DNA of 64,000 nt from Microbacterium pumilum. GTDB taxonomy: Bacteria > Actinomycetota > Actinomycetes > Actinomycetales > Microbacteriaceae. The notes beneath the pieces are model-generated. The model did not search any database, was not told the DNA's origin, and worked only from the letters and a program-made list of their open reading frames with translations. A program made the translations under genes and the position numbers. This document shows, one piece after another, positions 25,689-33,018 of the stretch. Where the stretch lies: assembly GCF_039530225.1 (NCBI RefSeq), contig NZ_BAAAOH010000001.1, positions 3,596,001 to 3,660,000 of the forward strand, given 5' to 3'. How positions within the stretch are numbered: position 1 is the stretch's first letter; every line of letters begins with the position of its first letter.

Positions 25689-27430
25689 TTCTGGCCACCA
25701 CCCCGCTCGTGCTCGGAGCTCTCGTGCTCGCAGGCTGCGCAACGCAGTCGGCCGGCTCGACATCCGGCACGACGTTGACCACCGACGACTCGGCGGCTGT
25801 CGAGACGACGGCTGTCGTCGATTCCGACCTTGCTGCGGACGCAGTCCTCGCCGCGAACGCCGACGTCACCGTCGTCAACGACGACGAGTGGTCCTCCGCA
25901 GACGCCGTCGACATCGAACTCTCCGACACGACCGCGTCGTCCGACTCGTCCGCAGTCACGGTCGACGGCTCCACCGTCACGATTTCCGAAGGTGGGGTCT
26001 TCCGCCTCTCGGGCTCTCTCGACGGCCAGATCGTCGTTACAGCGCCCGAGGATGCTCAGGTCGTGCTCATCCTCGACGACGCCGACATCGCGGCATCCGA
26101 TTCACCGGCCATCACCGTGACGAGTGCCGATGACGTCGTGATCTCGCTCGCCGATGGCAGCGAGAACTCGGTGTCGGACGCCGCGTCCTACGCCGATGAC
26201 GCCGCCGCCAACGCGGCGATCTACAGCGATGCAGACCTCACGATCACGGGCAGCGGATCCCTGTCGGTCTCGGGCAACGGAAACGACGGCATCACCAGCA
26301 CCGACGATCTCGTCATCCTCTCGGGTGACATCACGGCCGACGCGGTCGACGATGCGCTGCGGGGCAAGGACTCGCTGGTGGTCGAAGGCGGCACGCTCGA
26401 CCTCACGGCCGGCGGCGACGCGCTCAAGAGCGACCAGGACGAGGACGCGACCCAGGGCTTCATCTGGGTCTCGGACGGCGACATCTCCGCCGTCAGTCGC
26501 GACGATGGGCTGAGCGCCGCGACCGACGTCGTCGTGACCGGCGGCACGATCAACGTCACGGCCGGGTCGTCCGCATCCGCTGCCGACGCTTCGCCGAAGG
26601 GCGTCGTCGCCGGGATCGTCGTCGCACTGGACGGCGGCGACCTCACGATCGACGCCGTCGATGACGCCGTGCACTCCGACGGATCGGTCGGCATCGGCGG
26701 CGCCACGCTCTCTGTGACGACCCGGGACGACGGCATCCACGCCGAGCAGGCGCTCGAGGTCCGCGACGGTTCGGTCGTCGTCGAAGACTCTGCCGAAGGC
26801 CTCGAGGCGACCGACATCGCGATCTCCGGCGGCACGGTCGATGTCACGTCGAGCGATGACGGCCTCAACGGCGCGAGCGGGACCGTCTCGACCGCTGGTG
26901 CCGGTGCCGGCGGCGGCATGGGCGGCGGCGGTGAGACCGACTCGGGCGAGACGATCGTGATCTCGGGCGGCTCGGTGAGAGTGAACGCGGTCGGTGACGC
27001 GATCGACTCGAACGGCTCGATCACGTTGTCCGGTGGCACCACGATCGTGACCGGACCGACGTCCGGCGGCGGTCAGGGTGCGCTCGATGCCAACGGCGCC
27101 ATCACGGTGGACGGCGGCTCGGTGTCTGTGGCAGGCAGTGTGCTGAAGACCGCGACCGGCGCACAGGCCTGGATCGCGGCAACCGTCAGCGGGACCGCCG
27201 GGCAGACCGTCGAGATCACGGATGCCTCTGGTGCGGTGATCGACTCGTTCGAGGCCGACGCCACCTTCGGCGCCGTGTTCTACAGCGGTCCGGATGTCGC
27301 ATCAGACGGCTCGTACTCGGTATCGGTCGACGGCTCTGACGCAGTGACGGTGACCGCGGGTGTCGCCGTGCAATCGGAGATGGGCGGCGGCCCTGGAGGC
27401 GGCAGAGGAGGCCGACCGCAACAGCCGTAA
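25670..27430 (+). CDS. Cthe_2159-like carbohydrate-binding lipoprotein
   Basis: A 586-residue secreted lipoprotein. The signal peptide is MLRRRLILATTPLVLGALVLAGC with lipobox LAGC (Cys 23). Most of the chain is a long right-handed beta-solenoid of short repeats such as DAVDDALRGKDSLVVEGGTLDLTAGGDAL and DGLSAATDVVVTGGTINV. These are rich in Asp, Gly and Ser, typical of the Cthe_2159 (DUF4353) family of calcium- and pectin-like-binding beta-helices. A Gly-rich stretch (AGAGGGMGGGGE) interrupts the solenoid, and the end is Gly/Arg-rich. GGAGG precedes the ATG. It is the last gene of the cluster, so the binding partner may be the polymer made by the upstream genes. Confidence 0.9.
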   Translation: MLRRRLILATTPLVLGALVLAGCATQSAGSTSGTTLTTDDSAAVETTAVVDSDLAADAVLAANADVTVVNDDEWSSADAVDIELSDTTASSDSSAVTVDGSTVTISEGGVFRLSGSLDGQIVVTAPEDAQVVLILDDADIAASDSPAITVTSADDVVISLADGSENSVSDAASYADDAAANAAIYSDADLTITGSGSLSVSGNGNDGITSTDDLVILSGDITADAVDDALRGKDSLVVEGGTLDLTAGGDALKSDQDEDATQGFIWVSDGDISAVSRDDGLSAATDVVVTGGTINVTAGSSASAADASPKGVVAGIVVALDGGDLTIDAVDDAVHSDGSVGIGGATLSVTTRDDGIHAEQALEVRDGSVVVEDSAEGLEATDIAISGGTVDVTSSDDGLNGASGTVSTAGAGAGGGMGGGGETDSGETIVISGGSVRVNAVGDAIDSNGSITLSGGTTIVTGPTSGGGQGALDANGAITVDGGSVSVAGSVLKTATGAQAWIAATVSGTAGQTVEITDASGAVIDSFEADATFGAVFYSGPDVASDGSYSVSVDGSDAVTVTAGVAVQSEMGGGPGGGRGGRPQQP

Positions 27431-27594
27431 GGCTGATGGGCGGCGGACGCGGAGGACGCGAGGCCGACCGCAGCAGCCGTAAAGGCGGTCCGCGGGGCGC
27501 AGGTCGACTGAGGTCGGCCTGCGCCTCTGTCGTTGCGCCGTCGTCGTCCAGGCACGGTCCTTGGCGTGTCTGCCGCAGCGTTTATGGTGAGGCA

Positions 27595-28020
27595 ATGGAC
27601 GTGCAGTTTGTCGCCGGCTTCGGACCCATCGTTCGTGATGACGCGGAGTCCCGCCGGTTCTATCAGGACTCGTTGGGCATCGTGTTCGAGGAGCCGACGC
27701 CGGGGTATCTCGACACTCACGCGCTGCCGGGGGTTAAGGTCTTCGCGCTCTGGCGGCTGGCCGAGGCCGCGGAATCCACGTTCGGGGTAAGTGAGTGGCC
27801 GGCCGACGTGCCGGTTCCTCAGGCTTGGCTGGAGTTCGAGCTCGCCTCGCCGATCGCCGTCGCGGAGGGCGAGGCCGAGCTCCGTGCCGCCGGTTACGAG
27901 ATCCTGGCGACCAGGCACGTGGAGCCGTGGGGTCAGACGATCGCCAGATTGCTGAGTCCCGAGGGGATGCTGGTCGGCCTGTCGTACTTCGACCAGCTGC
28001 ACGACGAAACCATTGCCTGA
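27595..28020 (+). CDS. VOC (glyoxalase/bleomycin resistance) superfamily protein
   Basis: A 141-residue protein with the two-fold beta-alpha-beta-beta-beta VOC layout: DVQFVAGFGPIVRDDAESRRFYQDSLGI at the start, LEFELASPIAVAEGEAELRAAGYEIL in the middle, and EPWGQTIARLLSPEGMLVGLSYFD at the end. VOC proteins act on or bind diverse small substrates, often with a divalent metal; the function cannot be narrowed. GGTGAGG and a TATGGT -10-like hexamer both lie just upstream of the ATG, so the start is secure. Convergent with the YCII pseudogene 9 nt away. Confidence 0.88.
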   Translation: MDVQFVAGFGPIVRDDAESRRFYQDSLGIVFEEPTPGYLDTHALPGVKVFALWRLAEAAESTFGVSEWPADVPVPQAWLEFELASPIAVAEGEAELRAAGYEILATRHVEPWGQTIARLLSPEGMLVGLSYFDQLHDETIA

Positions 28021-28029
28021 GCTTTTGGG

Positions 28030-28342
28030 TCAGGTCGCGGTCACGGTCGCAGCCTTGCGGTAGTGCAGCCACAGGTGCCAGCGCTCTATCGAGCCCACCT
28101 CGAGAGGTCGGCGTCGGCCCATGGGTCTTCCGAGAAGCGCCGGCGCGCGGCATCCTCGTCTTCAGCCTCGACGAGGTTCAGAGTCTCGTGACCGTCCCCG
28201 AGCGGACCGCCGATCAGGAGGAACCCGTCTGCGACGAGACCGTCCATCAACGCAGCGTGCTCGGTCCAACCCTGTTGCTCGCGGATGCCGACGCGGTCGT
28301 CCAGTTCGCGCTGTCCAGGAGCCTGACGGCGAAGCTTGGCAT
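28030..28342 (-). pseudogene. YCII-family protein gene with two frameshifts
   Basis: Three frames read in turn give one YCII-like protein of about 104 residues. It begins MPSFAVRLLDSANW from the ATG at 28342 (GGAGGAGG upstream). It then shifts to DDRVGIREQQGWTEHAALMDGLV and FLLIGGPLGDG, and shifts again to EVGSIERWHLWLHYRKAATVTAT, ending at 28030. Two single-base losses explain it, one near AACTGGACGACC and one near GACCTCTCGAGG. The restored sequence keeps the YCII core (REQxGWxEHAxxMDxLV, GGPLGDG). The family includes dye-peroxidase-like and unknown proteins. The gene lies just before the tRNA used by the island. Confidence 0.75.
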
Positions 28343-28448
28343 ATCTCGCCTCCTCCGGTTGACGGTACTGCGCCCCCCGGACATCACTGTCGGCCTCGGT
28401 TTGCCGGAGCCGGGCGCACTGCCTCATCTCGGTAGACTGGTGCGGCCA

Positions 28449-28520
28449 GCCTCTGTAGCTCAATGGAAGAGCAGTTCCGTCCTAAGGAAACGGTTGGGGG
28501 TTCGAGTCCCTCCAGGGGCG
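28449..28520 (+). tRNA. tRNA-Arg (anticodon CCT), island integration target
   Basis: The acceptor GCCTCTG pairs with CAGGGGC, the D-arm is GCTC/GAGC, the anticodon loop GTCCTAA gives CCT (reads AGG), and the T-arm is GGGGG TTCGAGT CCCTC. CCA is not encoded. Its last 19 acceptor/T-arm bases form attL and are repeated at 56703-56721, so the tRNA stays intact after integration. A T7 run follows at 28526-28532. Confidence 0.93.
28501..28519. other. attL core (tRNA-Arg 3' end)
   Basis: TTCGAGTCCCTCCAGGGGC, identical to 56703-56721. It covers the T-loop, T-stem and acceptor 3' strand of the tRNA, the usual core for tRNA-targeting tyrosine integrases. Confidence 0.9.
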
Positions 28521-28580
28521 CAGTCTTTTTTTGACTCTGACCAGGTATTTCTCCAAGGTCATACCACACGAAGTTCCGTT

Positions 28581-28599
28581 TTTGCCCGTTTTTTGCCCG
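28581..28599. other. candidate integrase arm-type sites, left
   Basis: Two direct copies of TTTGCCCG, at 28581 and 28592, are 11 bp apart (one helical turn) and lie 62 bp inside attL. The same pair with the same spacing occurs inside attR. Confidence 0.5.
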
Positions 28600-28733
28600 C
28601 ATTCTGAGAACTCCGAGGGCAGCGACGACCGTCTTCAAGGGCCTTCGTTCGACATCTCAGAACGCCCGAAGTCGATCATTTCGGGCGACCTGTACCCCGT
28701 CGAAAACTGAGCATTCTGCTCTCTGCGGTCACC

Positions 28734-28777
28734 GCGGTCGGGCGTAGCGGGTCTGGCGACCCGTCGGCATTGCCACC
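28734..28777 (-). pseudogene. remnant of an integrase 3' end
   Basis: These 44 bp match 30216-30259, the last codons of the integrase, at 40 of 44 positions and in the same orientation. Read on the minus strand it ends PTGRQTRYARPR-stop, against PTGPQTRYARPH-stop in the intact integrase. It looks like a scar of an earlier related element in the same tRNA. The rest of 28521-28833 holds the arm sites and the promoter of the next gene; no other gene is visible. Confidence 0.6.
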
Positions 28778-28818
28778 CTCCCGACAGAGCTCTCGTCGAC
28801 GAGTCGGATCCGTCGCGA

Positions 28819-28824
28819 TAATGT
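28819..28824 (+). promoter_or_regulatory. -10 element TAATGT before the SRA-HNH gene
   Basis: TAATGT lies 9 nt before the ATG at 28834, with no Shine-Dalgarno; a very short or absent leader is implied. Confidence 0.45.
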
Positions 28825-28833
28825 TGCGCTGAC

Positions 28834-29721
28834 ATGGCCAGATTCTTTGGGACACCCGATGGCGTGAAGGTTGGCCAGTTCTTTCTCGACCGCAGAGAGC
28901 TGCAGAGCGCCTGGGTTCATCGACCGGGTCGGGCGGGAATCAGCGGGACGAAGGCCGAGGGTGCGGACTCGATCGTCGTTTCAGGCGGATACGTAGATGA
29001 CGAGGATCATGGCTCCTACCTGATTTACACCGGCCATGGCGGCAATCAGCGGCGTCCAAACAAGCAAATCGCCGACCAGGATCCCGAGGCCCCAGGAAAC
29101 GCTGGGCTCATAACGAGCTTGGTGCAGGGGCTCCCTGTTCGCGTTATCCGGGGTGCCCATGCGAGTTCTCCATTCGCGCCGCGCGCCGGTTACGTCTATT
29201 CCGGGCTGTATTCCGTCACGAGTTGGTGGATGGAGACCGGTCGTGACGGATTCCGGATAGTCCGTTTCAGGCTTGACGCGATTGACAATCAGACGGTGGT
29301 CGAACCTGCACCGGCAATAGATCACGACCCAGCATTCGCCTCGGCTGTCGTCACACGCAGAATCCGAGACACAGCGGTCGCTCGTGAGGTCAAGGAGTTA
29401 TACGACTTCAGTTGTCAGATTTGCGGAATCGGGTTGCGCGGATTCGAGGGACGGAAGTACGCGGAGGGAGCCCATGTGCGTCCCCTTGGGCGGCCACACC
29501 TCGGCGCCGATCACCTGGAGAACCTCCTCTGTTTGTGTCCGAATCACCACACGCAATTGGACATCGGTGGCATCTGGATCAGTGACGACATGGTTGCGAT
29601 GTATGCGACGTCCCACGAGCCGGTCGCGACCCTCAGTTGGAAGAAGCGACACCGAGTCAACCGCGAGAACGTGGCCTATCACCGCTCTCTTTGGCCGTCC
29701 ATAGCTGAGCTGGCGAGCTAG
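28834..29721 (+). CDS. SRA/YDG-HNH modification-dependent endonuclease
   Basis: A 295-residue putative type IV restriction enzyme. The N-terminal SRA-YDG domain (about 8-160) has GGYVDDEDHGSYLIYTGHGGN (51-71) and YVYSGLYSV, the flipped-base pocket signatures that recognise modified cytosine. The HNH nuclease (about 190-250) has CQIC (194-197), EGAHVRPLG (211-219), and LCLCPNHHTQLD (232-243) with Cys235 and the His238-His239 pair. The fold order matches SRA-HNH enzymes that cut 5-methyl- or 5-hydroxymethylcytosine DNA; the exact modification is inferred only by family. It is the first gene inside the island's left end. Its last 4 nt overlap the convergent Nudix gene. Confidence 0.9.
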   Translation: MARFFGTPDGVKVGQFFLDRRELQSAWVHRPGRAGISGTKAEGADSIVVSGGYVDDEDHGSYLIYTGHGGNQRRPNKQIADQDPEAPGNAGLITSLVQGLPVRVIRGAHASSPFAPRAGYVYSGLYSVTSWWMETGRDGFRIVRFRLDAIDNQTVVEPAPAIDHDPAFASAVVTRRIRDTAVAREVKELYDFSCQICGIGLRGFEGRKYAEGAHVRPLGRPHLGADHLENLLCLCPNHHTQLDIGGIWISDDMVAMYATSHEPVATLSWKKRHRVNRENVAYHRSLWPSIAELAS

Positions 29722-30116
29722 AACGTCACCGACTCGCGCTCAATCTTGTCAACGGCCGGAATGTCAGCTGGAGCCCACTCAAGCGCGCTCAGGTCTGTCG
29801 GTGCGACCCATCGCAGCTCCGCGTGTTCCGTTGCGGATGGAGTCCCCGTTAGGAGTTGGCAGTAGAAAGTTTGTAGCCTCACGACACCAAACTCATACTG
29901 GTGATGGGTCAAAGCGACTTCCGCGCCAACAGAGACAAAACAATCGAGTTCTTCGGCAATTTCACGCACGAGAGCTTGCTGCGGTGTCTCGCCCGGCTCA
30001 ATCTTGCCCCCTGGGAACTCCCAAAGACCGCCGAGCAATCCGGCCGACCCTCGCTGGGCACAAAGCACGAAGCCGTCCCTGATAATCACTGCACCGACAA
30101 CGTCGTAGTTCCTCAC
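29718..30116 (-). CDS. Nudix hydrolase, MutT-like
   Basis: A 132-residue Nudix protein with a complete Nudix box, GGKIEPGETPQQALVREIAEEL (about 36-57, G-x5-E-x7-R-E-x2-E-E). The MutT-like opening VGAVIIRDGFVLCAQR and the C-terminal AELRWVAPTDLSALEWAPADIPAV also match (8-oxo-)dGTP diphosphatases. It would clean the nucleotide pool or hydrolyse another nucleotide; as island cargo next to a restriction gene, a nucleotide-based defence role is possible but unproven. Convergent with the SRA-HNH gene (4-nt overlap). Confidence 0.9.
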   Translation of the reverse strand: MRNYDVVGAVIIRDGFVLCAQRGSAGLLGGLWEFPGGKIEPGETPQQALVREIAEELDCFVSVGAEVALTHHQYEFGVVRLQTFYCQLLTGTPSATEHAELRWVAPTDLSALEWAPADIPAVDKIERESVTF

Positions 30117-30210
30117 GAGCGCTCCCTCGGTTGTGTCTCAGTGTAGGTACGCATCGGTTCCACGGCTCGAAAAGACATCATGACAAGCGCTGTCAAGCGG
30201 AGCAAACTGG

Positions 30211-31341
30211 TCAGTGCGGTCGGGCGTAGCGGGTCTGCGGGCCCGTCGGCAGTGCCACCAGCGGCATGGCGTCGTTCAGTCTCGTCGCCACCGCATCCAG
30301 ATCGTCGTCGAAAAGATCGGCGTAGGTGTCCAGCGTCATCGCGGCCGACGCGTGACCCAGCATCCGCTGCACGGCCTTCACGTTCGCGCCCGAGCTGATC
30401 GCAAGCGACGCGGCGGTGTGGCGGAGGTCATGAGGAGTGAGCCGCGGAATCGACGGATCAAACTCCTGCGCACGCCGGACCGCGTTCGCGAACCATCCCT
30501 TGTTGCCCGAGTTGCGCATGTGGTTGACCCCGTCGCCGAAGAGCAGTCCCTCGGGACCCTTACGGGCGCACGCCTGCTCGATCATCGGAGCGAGCCGCTC
30601 GGGGTACGGGACGGAGCGCTTCTCGTGCGTCTTGGGCGTGCCGACGTGGATCTCGTACGCGATCATCACCGCATTTTCCTCGATGACGAAGCGTCGACGC
30701 AGACGGTTCACGCTCCGCACACGCAGCCCCGTCGCCTCGCCCCAGCGCAGACCCGTATAAGCCAGAGTCAGGACGAGGGTCGGATACGCCGAGCACGCCG
30801 CCAGCGTCGCCACCTGGTCATGCGACAGGTAGACGCGACGCTTACCCGGCCCGTGCCGAGGAAGATTGCGCACATGCCGGGCCGGATTGCTGGCGAGACG
30901 ACGATCGTCGATTGCGACGTCGAGGATGCCGGCCAGGATCCCCAGCGAGCGAAGGACGACCGTTCGCGACTTCTTCGACGCGAGGGCTGACACCCAATCC
31001 TGGACTTCGGAGCGCCGGATCGATGAGATCTCCCTGTCGGCCCAAACCGGAGCGACGTGGTTCTTCCACGCACGCTCGAGCGTCATGTAGTAGGAAGGCT
31101 TCGACATCGGCGGCTGCTTCGATCGCAGCCAACTGTCGGCGAACATTCGGACCGGAACCCTGGACGCCACCGGATCGATGTACTCGCCCTTCGCCTTCGA
31201 CACCGTAACCATGGCGAGGTACAGCTCCGCTTCGCGCATGGTCGTGAAGCCGCGCTTCTCCGCCTCGGTGCGATCAGGCCGGCGATAGCGCACGCGGTAG
31301 CGGCGGCCCTTCGCCGATTCATATGGGGTGATGCTGCCCAT
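30211..31341 (-). CDS. tyrosine site-specific integrase of the island
   Basis: A 376-residue phage-type integrase. An arm-binding opening (MGSITPYESAKGRRYRVRYR) is followed by a SAM-like core-binding domain (about 62-150) and a catalytic domain with the full set: Arg199 in AYTGLRWGEATGLR, Lys237 in GTPKTHEKRSVP, HDLR at 304-307, His330 in MLGHASAAMT and the nucleophile Tyr340. The start at 31341 has GGAGG upstream and matches the family's usual first residues; a longer frame to 31395 adds 18 residues without support. It should catalyse insertion at and excision from the tRNA-Arg 3' end. A 44-bp partial copy of its 3' end lies at 28734. Confidence 0.95.
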   Translation of the reverse strand: MGSITPYESAKGRRYRVRYRRPDRTEAEKRGFTTMREAELYLAMVTVSKAKGEYIDPVASRVPVRMFADSWLRSKQPPMSKPSYYMTLERAWKNHVAPVWADREISSIRRSEVQDWVSALASKKSRTVVLRSLGILAGILDVAIDDRRLASNPARHVRNLPRHGPGKRRVYLSHDQVATLAACSAYPTLVLTLAYTGLRWGEATGLRVRSVNRLRRRFVIEENAVMIAYEIHVGTPKTHEKRSVPYPERLAPMIEQACARKGPEGLLFGDGVNHMRNSGNKGWFANAVRRAQEFDPSIPRLTPHDLRHTAASLAISSGANVKAVQRMLGHASAAMTLDTYADLFDDDLDAVATRLNDAMPLVALPTGPQTRYARPH

Positions 31342-31692
31342 CTCGACCTCCGCTCGTGCCCAATCGACCGTCAGTATCGGGCCAGTGTCGGACACTCAAG
31401 CGACCGCGTCAACGCCGCCGAAGCGGTTTGCCGGACGATGCTTGCAGACGTCGCCAAGTGTCGGTGGCGGGAAGCGGATCGCCTCCCTCCGACGCCGAGA
31501 GCGTAGCGATCGGGCACGGCTGCGTTCCGGGCTTTCGCGGCATGTGCTCCCTCGCTGCGCTCGGTCCGCCATTCCACGGTCCCGGCACTCCGCCACGCCC
31601 GATCGCTAGTGGGCTGAATGTCGGATGGGAGGTTATGTGGTCACGTCCGCAATCAGATGTGTTTGCGCAGACGATTGGTGAAATCGGCGAGC
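31342..31692. other. non-coding stretch upstream of the integrase
   Basis: 351 bp without a convincing gene. The only open frames are short, Arg-rich and lack ribosome sites. It should hold the integrase promoter (minus strand) and the terminator of the macro-domain unit; I could not pick out either clearly. Confidence 0.4.
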
Positions 31693-32034
31693 TCAGCCCG
31701 TGAAGTTGATCCCCGTGATGGAGTATCCGAGCTCCGCCAGACGACCTGCCGCGCCGTCGCGACCACCGCTGAACTCGTCCGAGCCAAGCGGCGTCCCGTG
31801 CTGAAGTCCGAAGGCGACACCGAAGATCGCTTTGGAGTCATACCTTCCGGAATCCGTGACGAGGAAGTAGTCACGGGCCACGCCGAAGCCGAACTTGTGG
31901 AGAAACGCATCGCGACCGAGTCGATCAAACTCGTCGATAGCCCGTTGGACTGCGGATCGATCGGTGAGCGCACTGTAACTGGGCACGCTCGAACCATACT
32001 GCTCAGCGCTCGCAGCTGTCGTCGCCGAGGTCAC
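31693..32034 (-). CDS. orphan ScoMcrA-like N-terminal head domain protein
   Basis: A 113-residue protein with the pattern YSALTDRSAVQRAIDEFDRLGRDAFLHKFGFG, YFLVTDSGRYDSKAIFGVAFGLQHG, SDEFSGGRDGAAGRLAELGYSI. This is the layout I recall for the N-terminal head domain of ScoMcrA, the Streptomyces enzyme that cleaves phosphorothioated and Dcm-methylated DNA; there it is joined to SRA, sulfur-binding and HNH domains. Here nothing else is attached. It overlaps the macro-domain gene stop by 4 nt (start at 32034), so they are coupled. Likely role: recognition of DNA or a partner for the unit. Assignment is from pattern memory, moderate. Confidence 0.6.
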   Translation of the reverse strand: MTSATTAASAEQYGSSVPSYSALTDRSAVQRAIDEFDRLGRDAFLHKFGFGVARDYFLVTDSGRYDSKAIFGVAFGLQHGTPLGSDEFSGGRDGAAGRLAELGYSITGINFTG

Positions 32035-32906
32035 GAATCGACTGGCACGGTCAGTCCGTCACCACCGTCTTGCTGGGGCAACGTCGCCTCAAATCGGTCG
32101 ATGAGAATCCGGATACCTGTGGTGTTCCACCAGGAAGGCGTGACACCGCCCGCCGACATTCCATGACCAGGATCGAACTCGGGGAGGTGGAACGGCTCGT
32201 CGCCCTCCGCCAGCGGCCTGCCAGTGATGGTTTCCGCGGCCGTTCGGATCATCGTCTCGAGTGCCCACGAGTCGCGTGGGAGCGGCGTGGAAGCGAACTT
32301 CGCGCGGAGCGCCCTCCATAGATACGGGTCGCCCCGGAAGCTCCATTGGCGAGGCGCGCGGTCGAAGAGCTGACCCACCGATCCCGCATCTGTGGGCGGC
32401 GGGAACCGCCTGAGCACCTGGGCCCTCACCCGCCGGTGGGTATCGTCATTGAGCGCGATCAGCCGTACTTCAGCGACCCGCGTTCGAGTCCGGGCGATCG
32501 TATCGACAGCAACCTCGATCGCGTCGTTGATAGGCCATGCGTAGACCCCTGCACTGATTAGCGGCGAGGCGACGCTTCGCGCGCCGAGCTCATCGGCGAC
32601 CTCCAGCGCCCGCCGATAGCAGGACACAAGTAGCGTTCGGTCGTGTTCGCCAGCCCCGTAGTTCGGGCCGACCGTATGGATCACCCAGTTCGCCGGCATT
32701 GCGCCCGCCGTCGTCCATCCCGCGTCGCCAGTGTGGAGTCCGTCTGGAAAGCGCGCGATGCAATCCTCGAGTATGGCGCGACCGCCGGCCTGATGTATCG
32801 CACCGTCCACTCCGCCTCCGCCGCGCATAAGACGGTTCGCAGCATTGACGATTGCATCGACACGTTGCTCGGTGATGTCGCCGCGAACGGCGCTGACGGT
32901 AACCAT
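32031..32906 (-). CDS. macro-domain protein with unassigned C-terminal domain
   Basis: A 291-residue protein. Residues about 1-170 are a macro domain of the O-acetyl-ADP-ribose deacetylase class: VRGDITEQRVDAIVNAANRLMRGGGGVDGAIHQAGG (7-42), WVIHTVGP (about 74-81) and SPLISAGVYAWP (about 114-125). The catalytic-loop Asn (VNAANR) and the GGGGVDGAI pocket are intact, so it can probably bind or hydrolyse ADP-ribose. The C-terminal 110 residues (FRGDPYLWRALRAKF, GHGMSAGGVTPSWWNTTGIRILIDRF) look like a separate alpha/beta domain I cannot name. It sits between the SNF2 helicase (112 nt upstream) and the head-domain gene (4-nt overlap) on the minus strand. Confidence 0.88.
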   Translation of the reverse strand: MVTVSAVRGDITEQRVDAIVNAANRLMRGGGGVDGAIHQAGGRAILEDCIARFPDGLHTGDAGWTTAGAMPANWVIHTVGPNYGAGEHDRTLLVSCYRRALEVADELGARSVASPLISAGVYAWPINDAIEVAVDTIARTRTRVAEVRLIALNDDTHRRVRAQVLRRFPPPTDAGSVGQLFDRAPRQWSFRGDPYLWRALRAKFASTPLPRDSWALETMIRTAAETITGRPLAEGDEPFHLPEFDPGHGMSAGGVTPSWWNTTGIRILIDRFEATLPQQDGGDGLTVPVDS

Positions 32907-33018
32907 CGCCTAGCCTCCCTCCATCCGACCTCGCAGCGACAAGCCCATCTGGTGTCGCGGCCGTTGGCGCGAACGACCGGTCCCGTGGGTCTTTGAATCG
33001 AAGGGCGCCCATCGCACC

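Noticed and set aside
31396..31596. Arg-rich ORF upstream of the integrase
   Set aside because: Low-complexity random frame without start signals.
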